From Streptomyces sp. Je 1-332 (GTDB lineage Bacteria > Actinomycetota > Actinomycetes > Streptomycetales > Streptomycetaceae): DNA of 64,000 nt. This document shows, in pieces, positions 42,667 to 50,716 of this stretch. Under the pieces are notes generated by a model that worked only from the letters and a program-made list of their open reading frames with translations, was not told where the DNA came from and did no database searches. Made by a program: the position numbers and the translations under genes. The stretch's first letter is position 1; each line of letters begins with the position of its first letter. The DNA lies in assembly GCF_040730185.1 (NCBI RefSeq), contig NZ_CP160402.1, forward strand, positions 3,348,001 to 3,412,000, given 5' to 3'.

Positions 42667-43149
42667 ATGTCCTACCCTCACCCACCCCACGTCCCACCCC
42701 ACAACTCCACCCCCGCCTCCCCCTCGTATCCCACGTACCACTCCTCCCCCTCCTCGCCCACCTCCCCCTCCTCGCCCTCGTATCCCACGTACCCCTGGCA
42801 GCCCGTCGCGCCGCCGCCGCCCCCGCCACCCCCACGGCTCCCCCGCCACCCCGCACTCGGCCGCCACAGCGACCTGCGCCACCTGCGCAGCGCGTACCGC
42901 TGGCAGCGCCGCGTCGCCACCCTCACGGCGCTCGGCTACTTCACGCTCTTCCTGATCCTCTCCGCCTTCGCCCCGTCCCTGATGACGGACACGGTCTCCG
43001 GCGGACTCTCCACCGGCCTGCTGCTCGGCCTGTGCCAGGTGCCCGTCACCCTGCTCGCCATAGCGCTGTACGAGTTCACGGCCCGCCGCAGGGTCGACCC
43101 GCTGGCCGAACGGCTGCGCAAACTGGCGGAGTTGGAGGCCAACCGATGA
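42667..43149 (+). CDS. DUF485 membrane protein, partner of acetate symporter
   Basis: 160 residues. The first 55 are a repetitive Pro/Ser/Tyr/His segment (SPSYPTYHSSPSSPTSPSSP and a poly-Pro run). The DUF485 domain follows with two membrane helices (VATLTALGYFTLFLILSAFAP and LLLGLCQVPVTLLAIALYEF). In YjcH-ActP and MctC systems a DUF485 protein is encoded before the sodium/acetate symporter. Here it overlaps that gene by four bases (ATGA). The ATG at 42667 follows AAGGAG. At the DNA level the segment CCCTCGTATCCCACGTACC is repeated within the N-terminal part. Confidence 0.88.
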   Translation: MSYPHPPHVPPHNSTPASPSYPTYHSSPSSPTSPSSPSYPTYPWQPVAPPPPPPPPRLPRHPALGRHSDLRHLRSAYRWQRRVATLTALGYFTLFLILSAFAPSLMTDTVSGGLSTGLLLGLCQVPVTLLAIALYEFTARRRVDPLAERLRKLAELEANR

Positions 43150-44789
43150 GCCCCTCCACCCCACCGGTCAGCCCCGGCCTCACCCTCGCCACCGACTCCG
43201 CCCAGGCCATGTCCCTGGTGGCGTTCACCGCCGTCGTCACCCTCACGCTGCTCCTGTGCGTGATGACGGGCCCCGACCGCGACAACCTCGGCGAGTTCTA
43301 CAGCGGATACGGCGCCCTCTCGCCCATGCGCAACGGCCTGGCCATCGCGGGCGACTACATCTCGGCGGCGACCGTGCTCGGCACCGGCGGAATCATCGCG
43401 CTCCTCGGATACGACGGCGTCGTCCTCGCCCTGAGCACGGCACTCTCCCTCATGCTCCTGATGTTCCTGCTCGCCGAACCCCTGCGCAACGCGGGCCAGT
43501 TCACCATGGGCGACGTACTGGCACGCCGGATGCCGGGACGCGCCGTACGCATCACGGCCTGCGCGGCGACCCTGGCCGCGCTGATCCCCCTGATGCTGGT
43601 GCAGCTTGCGGGCGCGGGCGACCTGCTCTCCTTCATCCTCGGGTTCTCCGGCGAGGGCGTGAAGACGGCATGCGTCGTCGCACTCGGCGCACTCATGATC
43701 AGCTACGCGGCGATCGGCGGCATGAAGGGCACCGCCCTCATCCAGATCCTGAAGATCGTGATCCTGCTCGGCTCCGGGGTGGTCATCGCCGCCCTGATCC
43801 TGCGCCGCTTCGACTGGGATCTGGGCGCGCTGCTGGCAGCCGCCGAGCAGGGCAGCGGGCTGGGCCCCGCCTTCCTCCAGTCCGGACTCCAATTCGCGGG
43901 CGGCCCCCACCCCGGCCTGGACATGGTCAGTTCGGAACTGACGGTGGTCCTCGGCGGCGCGTGCCTCCCCCACGTCACGATGCGCATGTACACGGCCCGC
44001 AGCGCGCCCGAGATACGGCGCTCGATGTCCTGGGCGGTGTCGTCGGTGGCGCTCTTCGTCCTCATCATCACCATCGTCGGCTTCGGCGCGACGGCGATGA
44101 TCGGGCGCGCGGCGATCGCGCAGGCGGACCCGCAGGGCAACACGGCGTATCTGCTGGGCTCCAAGGCGGTGTTCGGCGTGCACGCCTCGACGTTCGAGAC
44201 CCTCATCTTCACGACGGTCACCACGGCGATCTTCCTGACGCTGCTCGCCTCGGTCGCCGGAATGATCCTCGCCTGCGCCAACTCCCTGGCCCACGACGTC
44301 TTCGCACACCTGCGCCTGCGCAAGGAGCTCACCCCGCGCCGCGAGATGACACTGGCCCGCGTCTCGGCGCTCGCCATCGGGGGCCTCGCGATCGTCCTGG
44401 CGGTCATGGTCCAGCACCACAACCTGCAACCGCTGGTCACGCTGTCCTTCTGCCTGGGCGCGTCGGCCCTGGCCCCGGCGCTCGTCTACAGCCTCTTCTG
44501 GCGCCGCTACACCCGCAGGGGCCTCCTGTGGACCCTGATCGGCGGCACCCTCGGCTCGATCATCCTCATGACGGGCACCAACCTGGTCTCGGGCTCGCCC
44601 ACTTCGGCGTTCCCGAACCACGACTTCAACTGGTTCCCCTTCACCACCACAGGCATCGCCTCCATCCCCCTCGGATTCCTCCTGGGCTGGCTGGGCACGG
44701 TGTCATCGGGCCCGAGGGAGTCGGAGAAACAGCGCGGGAGGTACGAGGCGGTGGAGGGCTGGATCCTGGCGGGGGTGACGAGGAGGTAG
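43146..44789 (+). CDS. Cation/acetate symporter, SSS family (ActP/MctC-like)
   Basis: 547 residues, about 13 hydrophobic segments. Family landmarks are NLGEFYSGYGALSPMRNGLAIAGDYISAATVLG at the N-terminus and SYAAIGGMKGTALIQILKI. The short-chain-monocarboxylate group, importing acetate, pyruvate or propionate, has this sequence style. It is translationally coupled to the DUF485 gene by a four-base overlap. A compact hairpin lies just beyond its end at 44829-44845. The direction of use and the exact substrate are inferred from family only. Confidence 0.9.
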   Translation: MSPSTPPVSPGLTLATDSAQAMSLVAFTAVVTLTLLLCVMTGPDRDNLGEFYSGYGALSPMRNGLAIAGDYISAATVLGTGGIIALLGYDGVVLALSTALSLMLLMFLLAEPLRNAGQFTMGDVLARRMPGRAVRITACAATLAALIPLMLVQLAGAGDLLSFILGFSGEGVKTACVVALGALMISYAAIGGMKGTALIQILKIVILLGSGVVIAALILRRFDWDLGALLAAAEQGSGLGPAFLQSGLQFAGGPHPGLDMVSSELTVVLGGACLPHVTMRMYTARSAPEIRRSMSWAVSSVALFVLIITIVGFGATAMIGRAAIAQADPQGNTAYLLGSKAVFGVHASTFETLIFTTVTTAIFLTLLASVAGMILACANSLAHDVFAHLRLRKELTPRREMTLARVSALAIGGLAIVLAVMVQHHNLQPLVTLSFCLGASALAPALVYSLFWRRYTRRGLLWTLIGGTLGSIILMTGTNLVSGSPTSAFPNHDFNWFPFTTTGIASIPLGFLLGWLGTVSSGPRESEKQRGRYEAVEGWILAGVTRR

Positions 44790-44828
44790 ATACTGCGGGG
44801 CAATCGGGTGGGTGGGCGGGAAAAGAAT

Positions 44829-44845
44829 CCGCCGCGAAGCGGCGG
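44829..44845. terminator. Short GC hairpin between convergent genes
   Basis: CCGCCGC (44829-44835) pairs with GCGGCGG (44839-44845) around GAA. It lies between the symporter and the coiled-coil gene, which converge. Confidence 0.65.
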
Positions 44846-44846
44846 C

Positions 44847-45731
44847 CTAGGACACCCGCCCGGTAAGCGCAGCGAGACTGCTCCGCACATGCTCCATGTG
44901 CGCCCGCACCTCGTCCCACTCCTCCCCGTGCTCCCGCAGCATCCGCTCGGTGTCCCGCGCGATCGCCTCCTCCCGCACACCCGCGGCGGCGACCAGCTCC
45001 GCGCCCCGCGCCTCCGCGTCCTCCTGCCCGTGCCGTGCGGACTCCTCGGCCTCCGCGAAGGCCCGCTCGGCCTCGGAAAGGCGGGCCTCCGCGGCGGCCA
45101 CGAGCGAAGCCTCGTGAGCCTCCGCCTCGGCCTCCCGCAGGGCGATCTCCCGCTCCGCGGCCTCCCGGCGCTCGGCGTGCTCCTTCTCCTGCTCCTCCAG
45201 GAGCGCGGCACTGCGCTGCCGCGTCTCCCGCAGTGCGGCAAGGGCCTCCCCCCGCCACTCCTTCACGTCACGGCGGGCCGCGATCCGCGACTCGTCCGCG
45301 GCGGCGCGGCAGGCGAGCAGCCGCTGCCGGGCCCGCTCCTCGGCCTCGCCGAGGATCTCATCGGCGTACGCCCGAGCGGCCTCGCGGATCTCCCGCGCCT
45401 CCGTCTCGGCCGCCTCCGTCACGCTCCGCACGTCGGCCTGCGCCGACTCCCGTAGGGCCGCGGCCTCCGCCTCGCTCTGGGCGAGGATGCTGCGCGCGCG
45501 CTCGCTCAACGTCTCGTACGTCTGCGGGGCGAGCCGCGCGACCACGTCCCGCAGCCGCTCCGCCTCCGCCTCCATCTCCTTGGCGAGGACGGTGAGCCGG
45601 GCGGCACGTTCCCACGCGCCGTCGCGGTCCTGGGACAGATCGAGGGCGTACGCGTCCACCTGCTCGGGACGGTAGCCACGTCCCCGCACGACGACGAAGC
45701 CGTGCTCCTCCGCCGTAGAACCGCTGCTCAT
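44847..45731 (-). CDS. Coiled-coil protein (cellulose-binding-protein-like, DivIVA/FilP-style)
   Basis: 294 residues. A short N-terminal segment (FVVVRGRGYRPEQVDAYALDLSQDRD, about 12-37) recalls the DivIVA-type start YxxxxVDxFL. The remainder is almost continuous Ala/Glu/Arg coiled coil (about 45-285). Streptomyces proteins of this form, often annotated 'cellulose-binding protein', include cytoskeletal and polarity factors such as FilP and Scy. A cytoskeletal role here is inference. The ATG at 45731 follows GGAGGGATTCAAGG. Confidence 0.75.
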   Translation of the reverse strand: MSSGSTAEEHGFVVVRGRGYRPEQVDAYALDLSQDRDGAWERAARLTVLAKEMEAEAERLRDVVARLAPQTYETLSERARSILAQSEAEAAALRESAQADVRSVTEAAETEAREIREAARAYADEILGEAEERARQRLLACRAAADESRIAARRDVKEWRGEALAALRETRQRSAALLEEQEKEHAERREAAEREIALREAEAEAHEASLVAAAEARLSEAERAFAEAEESARHGQEDAEARGAELVAAAGVREEAIARDTERMLREHGEEWDEVRAHMEHVRSSLAALTGRVS

Positions 45732-46027
45732 CCTTGAATCCCTCCTCCGACGCACCACGCGCGTATTACGCGATTGGCGCACATCTTGATGGATCAAGCG
45801 GAAGTGCTCATAACGCGACACTCCGCACATCTCATCCGCTCAAGGATGCGTTATTTCTTGCCAGAAGTCGGAATCGGGGGTCTGTTTCTTTACGGCGCGG
45901 CAGGCACGGCCCTGCCCACCGCGCCAAGCCCGCCGCTTCGCGGCGGGCCAGGAACGCGCAAGGCGCTCGCCCCCCGCAGGGGACGAGCGCCTTGCATGAC
46001 CAAGCAGCCCGGCAGGGGGGGCGAGCC
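45732..46027. other. Intergenic region with two terminator hairpins
   Basis: 296 bases between two minus-strand genes. It contains a 9-bp hairpin GCCCGCCGC-TTC-GCGGCGGGC (45928-45948), and a larger one with 12-bp arms GCAAGGCGCTCG (45958-45969) and CGAGCGCCTTGC (45984-45995). These probably end the long toxin-domain gene. The left part (about 45780-45900) is comparatively AT-rich and probably carries the promoter of the coiled-coil gene. Confidence 0.7.
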
Positions 46028-48859
46028 TCAGAGCAACCCGTCCCACATCTGCTCAAGCAGTACCGACCACCAGCTCTCCGGCGAAGCCAGCGCCGCCGGG
46101 TCCAGTGCCGCGAGCTGGCCCTGGAAGTCGACGGTCCAACGGCCCGCCTGCTCCTGGTTCAACCCGTACCGCAGCCGCCACATGCGACCCAGCAGCGCCA
46201 GGCAGCGCGCGAACTCAGGCAGGCCCGTGTTCACGAACTGCGGCGGCACCGGCGCCCCGCCGGGACCGGCCTCCACGGGCACGGCGACGATGTTCGCCGT
46301 GCCGTACTGGACGCAGATCGCGCGGCCGAAGTCACTGCCCATGACGAGGTACGAACCCGCGTCCGACGCCGCCTGCACCCCACGCTCCTGCGCGGTCTCC
46401 GCGAGCGTCGGCACCGGACGGCCCGGCTGGGCCTGCGCCCAGAAGAACGGGCCGAAGTCGACCGGCAGACCGGCCACGACGAGCGTGTGCGCCACGAGGT
46501 CGGGCACGCCCTGCCGGGAGACCGCCCGCTGGTCGAAACGGAAGATGCCGGGCCCGAACGCGCCCATCAGCTCCTGCGCCACGCCCTCCGGCGGAATCGG
46601 CGGCACGGGCTGCACCTGCGGCAGCGGCGCGCGCACCGGCGCGGGACGCGCGGGACCGTCCGCGACCTGGTGCAACTCGGCCTGGTGCGCGATGAGCTGC
46701 TGCATCCCGCCCTGCCGGGACCCGTGGTCCCTGCCGTACGGGGCGATGCTCGTGATCCGCGCCTGCGGCCACGTCTCCCGGATCATGCGGGCGCAGTACG
46801 CGCCGGGCAGCTCGCAGGATTCCAGCTCCGTGTGGAGTTCGAGCACCTGCTGCGGAGGCACGTTCATGCCGCGCAGCTCGTGCAGGATCTGCCACTCCGG
46901 GTGCGGGGTACCGGGCGCCGAGCGGCGGATGAGCTGCTGCTCGGAGCCGTCCTGCGCGCGGTAGCGGAGCACGGCCTGGTAGCCGGGGCCGACGGTCGGC
47001 TGACCGGTGGGCGGCTGCGGATAGCCGTAGGGCTGACCAGGCTGACCAGGCTGACCAGGCTGACCAGGCTGACCAGGAGCAGGCTGCCCCGGCGCGGGCG
47101 GCGGCGGCATACCGGGAGCGCCAGGAGGAGGACCTGGCACGCCGGGAGCCTGCGGCGGCATGGGCGCACCCGGACCGCCGACCGCGGGCCCGGCCAGCAT
47201 GGTCGCGGCATGGTGGACGCCACCACCGGCAGCACCAGGACCCTGCGGGGGCTGCGGCGCACCAGGAGCACCCGGCGGGCCGGGAGGCTGCGGCGCACCC
47301 GGAGCACCAGGGGCACCCGGCGGCTTGATCCCACCAGGCCCGCCCAAGCTCGGGTCCGCCAACATCGTCGCCGCATGGTGCACACCGCCCGGAGGCGTAC
47401 CCGGAGCACCGGGAGCACCGGGCGGACCAGGAGGCTGCGGCGCACCAGGAGCACCCGGAGCGCCAGGAGCACCCGGCGGCTTGATCCCACCAGGCCCGCC
47501 CGAGCTCGGGTCCGCCAGCATCGTCGCCGCATGGTGCACCCCACCGGGAGGCGTACCAGGGGCTGCGGGCGGCTGCGGCGCACCCGGAGCCGCGGGCGGC
47601 TGAGGTCCGTCGGGGCCGAGCGCGGAGACGAGCTGCGTCGGGACGTAACCGCCCGCCGGGGTGCCCGGAGCACCGGGACCGGACGGCGGCGGCGTACTGC
47701 CCGGCTGCACACCGGGAGTCCCCGGAGCGCCGGGAGGCGGCGGTGTACTGGCGCCGCTGCCCCGCGCTCCACGCGGCGGCGCCTGCGCCTTGCTGGTCGC
47801 GGCGTCGGCGATGTCCCCGGCACCGGGCGGCACCGCGCCGGGAGCGGCGCCCTGCGGGTAGCCGTACGAGGAGGGGTCCGGAGCGCTCACGCCCGGAGGC
47901 GGCGGCATGTTCACCGCGGCACCGGCGGGCGGCGGCAGATTCGGCCCCGGAGCGGCCGGAGGCTGCGCACCGGGGGCGCCGGGAGCCCCGGGGCCCTGCG
48001 GATAGCCGTAAGCGGACGCGTCAGGCGCACCGGCGGCCGGAGGCGGCGGCAGGTTCGGGGCGTCGAGCGCGGGGGCGACCGTCGTCGACGGAAGGCCGCT
48101 GCCGCCGTGCATCAGCGCGGTCTTGGCCTCCGGCGCCACTCCGGGCGGCGGAGTGTCGTCATCGTCACCGCCGACCAGCGGCGGCGCGAACACCGTCGCG
48201 GGCGCCGGCACCGAACGGTCGTCGCCGGACTCCGCGTTGGTGTCCGTACCCGCCCACGGGGTGTCCGCGGCGGGCACAGCCGACGCCCCGGCGGCCGGCC
48301 ACGGCGTACCGCCACCGGGCGCCTCGGGGGCTGCGGACGCGGCGGGAGCCACGGGGGCCTCGGGAGCCGAAGGCGCGGCAGGTGCCGCAGGCGCGGCCTG
48401 CGCAGCCGACGCCGGCGTCCCCGCCGAACTCGCCGAACTCGCCGAACTCGTCGAACTCGCCGACTCCGCCCTGCGATCCGGAATGCCCAGCTTGTCCGCC
48501 GCCTCCTGGAGCCACTCCGGCGGGCTCAACAGGAACGACGTCTGATTCAGGTCCACCCGCTCCGGCGCAGCCGGCGCCGCGTCCTCCGGCGCCACATCCG
48601 GGACGCCGTACTCCTCCTCGTACCGGCGGATCACCTCGCCGACCGGCAGACCCGGCCAGAGCGTGGCGTCGCCGCTGTCCCGCGCGATGACGAGCCGCTG
48701 ACGGCCGCCGTCGGACACCGGACCGTTCTCACGGTCCTCCGCCCACACGACGAAACCGAGCTCGAACTCCCGCACCCGCACCTCACGGTGCTGGTACCCG
48801 GGCACATCGCCGTTGATCCACTCCTCGGCGCGCTCCTGCGCCTGCGCGAAGGTCACCAT
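46028..48859 (-). CDS. Imm35/YrhB-like, proline-rich, deaminase and SUKH-4-like multidomain protein
   Basis: 943 residues. N-terminus (about 1-80): VTFAQAQERAEEWINGDVPG... resembles the YrhB/Imm35 immunity fold. About 130-620 is Pro/Gly/Ala-rich, with three copies of GGVHHAATMLADP-like sequence and a GQP repeat. A deaminase-like core follows, with H653-P-E655 as the HxE proton-shuttle motif and C682/C689 in ESCELPGAYC as zinc ligands, as in XOO_2897-type toxin deaminases. The C-terminal 170 residues (FGPGIFRFDQRAVSRQGVPD...) resemble SUKH-4. No signal peptide or WXG/PAAR trafficking domain is visible. It follows the WHH/SUKH gene after seven bases. Function is inferred from motifs. Confidence 0.75.
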   Translation of the reverse strand: MVTFAQAQERAEEWINGDVPGYQHREVRVREFELGFVVWAEDRENGPVSDGGRQRLVIARDSGDATLWPGLPVGEVIRRYEEEYGVPDVAPEDAAPAAPERVDLNQTSFLLSPPEWLQEAADKLGIPDRRAESASSTSSASSASSAGTPASAAQAAPAAPAAPSAPEAPVAPAASAAPEAPGGGTPWPAAGASAVPAADTPWAGTDTNAESGDDRSVPAPATVFAPPLVGGDDDDTPPPGVAPEAKTALMHGGSGLPSTTVAPALDAPNLPPPPAAGAPDASAYGYPQGPGAPGAPGAQPPAAPGPNLPPPAGAAVNMPPPPGVSAPDPSSYGYPQGAAPGAVPPGAGDIADAATSKAQAPPRGARGSGASTPPPPGAPGTPGVQPGSTPPPSGPGAPGTPAGGYVPTQLVSALGPDGPQPPAAPGAPQPPAAPGTPPGGVHHAATMLADPSSGGPGGIKPPGAPGAPGAPGAPQPPGPPGAPGAPGTPPGGVHHAATMLADPSLGGPGGIKPPGAPGAPGAPQPPGPPGAPGAPQPPQGPGAAGGGVHHAATMLAGPAVGGPGAPMPPQAPGVPGPPPGAPGMPPPPAPGQPAPGQPGQPGQPGQPGQPYGYPQPPTGQPTVGPGYQAVLRYRAQDGSEQQLIRRSAPGTPHPEWQILHELRGMNVPPQQVLELHTELESCELPGAYCARMIRETWPQARITSIAPYGRDHGSRQGGMQQLIAHQAELHQVADGPARPAPVRAPLPQVQPVPPIPPEGVAQELMGAFGPGIFRFDQRAVSRQGVPDLVAHTLVVAGLPVDFGPFFWAQAQPGRPVPTLAETAQERGVQAASDAGSYLVMGSDFGRAICVQYGTANIVAVPVEAGPGGAPVPPQFVNTGLPEFARCLALLGRMWRLRYGLNQEQAGRWTVDFQGQLAALDPAALASPESWWSVLLEQMWDGLL
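47031..47075. repeat. Five perfect 9-bp repeats inside the toxin-domain gene
   Basis: GGCTGACCA is repeated five times without mismatch. On the minus strand it encodes Gly-Gln-Pro in tandem. It is a likely site of length variation between strains. Confidence 0.9.
47281..47557. repeat. Long direct repeat within the proline-rich region
   Basis: Two copies of roughly 110-120 bases (about 47281-47407 and 47439-47557) share long near-identical runs, including the stretch encoding GGVHHAATMLADPS and GGIKPPGAPGAP. A third, more diverged copy lies near 47160-47230. The repeats are in frame and add whole modules to the protein. Confidence 0.75.
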
Positions 48860-48866
48860 CGACAAG

Positions 48867-49853
48867 TCACTCCCCCACCGGGACGGCGCGCGCGAAGCCA
48901 CCGTCCACCATCAGGTTCGCCACGGTCTCCAACTCCGGCGGATTACCCGCGAGCCGGGACAAGAACGCGTCGAAGTCGTCACCGCACGGCAGCAGCAACC
49001 GCTGCACACGCTCGGCCGGCGCCCAGGCGGCCGCCTCCGACACGTCGCGTGCGTCGTCGTACGCGCAGAACCACACCGAACCGATCCGGTCACCCTTGAC
49101 CTTCACGGCGAGAATGCCGCCCTGCACGAAGCCAACTCCCAGATAGTCCTTGGTGAGATGGTCGCGCAGGCACTTGTTCACGTACACCAGGTCGTTGACC
49201 GCCGCCTCGTCCCGCACCGTGAAGAACGGCTGGTCGATCAGGAGGCCGAGCTCCGCGTCCAGCGCCGTACCGACCGGCGCGCAGCCGCCCGCCGCCTTCA
49301 GGAAGGAACGGTAGGCGCCGGGCAGCCGGTACCCCAGCTCCTCCTCGGCACCGAGGACGTCCTGCTCGCTCACCGCCACCGCCGACTTCGGCAGCGCCAG
49401 ATGCGCGGGACGGGTCTCCTGCAGCGGACGCGTACCCCTCTTGTTCTGGTCCACCGGCGTCGTCGCGAGCCCGCCGTGATGCCGCAGCAGCGCCTTCACC
49501 TCCACCGGCACCAGCTCAAGACGCCTGCCGCCCGGCACGTGGTGCCAGGTCCAGCCGTGCGGAGTCGCCACCGGCGGAATCGTGTCCCACAGGTCATGAT
49601 CCGCCGCGGCCATCGCCGCGTTCGCGGAGACATAGTCCGTCAGGCGCAGCTCGTCGACGCCGAAACCCTCCGGGGGCTCGGCGATCTCGGCGGCCGCACG
49701 CGCGTAGGCGGAGAAGTCCGGATAGCCGTGCTCGTCCACGCGCACACCCCTGGGATGGCGCGTGGCCCGGACCGGATCCGGGAAGTGCACGACCTGCCCG
49801 GCATAGGCCGCGTTCGGCGGTGCGGCCTGCTGCCCCAGCCGACCTGTCGTCAT
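48867..49853 (-). CDS. WHH-type nuclease fused to SMI1/KNR4 (SUKH) immunity domain
   Basis: 328 residues. Residues about 20-130 look like an HNH/ENDO VII WHH toxin domain: HFPDPVRATRHPRG, GYPDFSAYA, then TWHHVPGGRRLELVP with W103-H104-H105 and a distal H125-H126 in LLRHHGG. Residues about 160-310 are a SUKH (SMI1/KNR4) domain: VSEQDVLGAEEELGYRLPGAYRSFLKAAGG. SUKH proteins are immunity proteins for nuclease and deaminase toxins. Having both in one chain suggests a self-neutralised toxin or a domesticated protein. There is no signal peptide. The ATG at 49853 follows GGGGG. It is first in the minus-strand pair. Confidence 0.82.
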   Translation of the reverse strand: MTTGRLGQQAAPPNAAYAGQVVHFPDPVRATRHPRGVRVDEHGYPDFSAYARAAAEIAEPPEGFGVDELRLTDYVSANAAMAAADHDLWDTIPPVATPHGWTWHHVPGGRRLELVPVEVKALLRHHGGLATTPVDQNKRGTRPLQETRPAHLALPKSAVAVSEQDVLGAEEELGYRLPGAYRSFLKAAGGCAPVGTALDAELGLLIDQPFFTVRDEAAVNDLVYVNKCLRDHLTKDYLGVGFVQGGILAVKVKGDRIGSVWFCAYDDARDVSEAAAWAPAERVQRLLLPCGDDFDAFLSRLAGNPPELETVANLMVDGGFARAVPVGE

Positions 49854-50103
49854 GGCGGTTGCCCCCTGCGGCACTGTTAATGGTTCTGCGGATGTCGACA
49901 GCCTATGCGTAAGGACGACACCGGTCACCGGGCCTCCGGTTCCATGACCAGCAGCCACCGGACCGTCACCGTGCGACGAAAGCCAGGCGTGTCGCGGTGC
50001 CCCAGCTTCCGCACCACCCGCCCCATTTGGCAGGCTGTCACCGCAACGCGGGGGCGTGGCACACGCGGTCACAGCCGCGAGTTGCGGGGAGGGAAGCACC
50101 ACC
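49854..50103. other. Divergent promoter region of the toxin-domain cluster
   Basis: 250 bases between divergent genes. No gene is seen. A locally AT-rich stretch (TGTTAATGG at 49876-49884) lies just upstream of the WHH/SUKH gene. GGGAGGGAAG (50089-50098) is a ribosome site for the right-hand gene. No clear palindrome stands out. Confidence 0.4.
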
Positions 50104-50670
50104 ATGCACACGGCACAGACCGGCACGAGCGGCCACACGACGGCCACGACGGCGCCCACGGCGACCACGACGGCCACCGACAACCCCGGCGACACGGGAG
50201 ATCCACGCGTCGGCTGGAGCAGCGCCACCGCGCACGCGCCCATGCTGCGCCAGCGCCGCGACGGCATACTCCCCACCGTCGCCGCCGCACTCTCCGTCCG
50301 CGGCGCGACCCTCACCTGCACCGCGGGCCGCGGCGAGGAACCTCCCGCCCTGCACCCACTCGTACAGGACTTCCTCGACACCCTCACAAGCGGCCAGCGC
50401 GAACGCTTCACCGGCCGGTGCGCCGAAGCCATCCTCATCTCACGCCACCTCACGGCCGCCGACAGCAGCCGCTCCAAACGCGCGGCACGAAAACCGATGA
50501 CCAACGGCGAGGCCCGCAAAGCCCTCAAGCACGCCAAGCTCACCACCCGCCGCATCCGCGAGGACGGCGACCCCCTCCACGGCGGCTTCGCCCGCCCCTG
50601 CCGCTCCTGCACCGCCCTCACAGCGCACTTCGGCGTACGGATCGTGGAACCCGCGACCCCGGAATCCTGA
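50104..50670 (+). CDS. YwqJ-like deaminase toxin-domain protein
   Basis: 188 residues. The first 35 are Thr/Ala/Gly-rich and low in complexity. The rest fits the YwqJ-like deaminase family of polymorphic toxins: ILPTVAAALSVRGATLTCTAGRGEEPPALHPLVQDFLD, then GRCAE with C106 and E108 (zinc ligand and proton shuttle), and PCRSC with C166 and C169. All catalytic residues are intact. No secretion signal or trafficking domain is visible. The ATG at 50104 follows GGGAGGG. A SUKH-3 gene starts 46 bases later, the standard toxin-immunity order. Confidence 0.82.
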   Translation: MHTAQTGTSGHTTATTAPTATTTATDNPGDTGDPRVGWSSATAHAPMLRQRRDGILPTVAAALSVRGATLTCTAGRGEEPPALHPLVQDFLDTLTSGQRERFTGRCAEAILISRHLTAADSSRSKRAARKPMTNGEARKALKHAKLTTRRIREDGDPLHGGFARPCRSCTALTAHFGVRIVEPATPES

Positions 50671-50716
50671 TCCCCACCACCGAACCGCTGACCCCGAACC
50701 GCAACGAGGGCCACCC

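Noticed and set aside
47031..47075. CRISPR-like short repeats
   Set aside because: The five 9-bp units are contiguous with no spacers and encode Gly-Gln-Pro in frame, so they are a coding microsatellite.
45734..49099. Long plus-strand frame opposite the multidomain toxin-type gene
   Set aside because: Its Arg/Thr/Gly-rich translation is the complement of the Pro/Gly-rich gene. The minus strand has recognisable domains and coupling to its neighbour.
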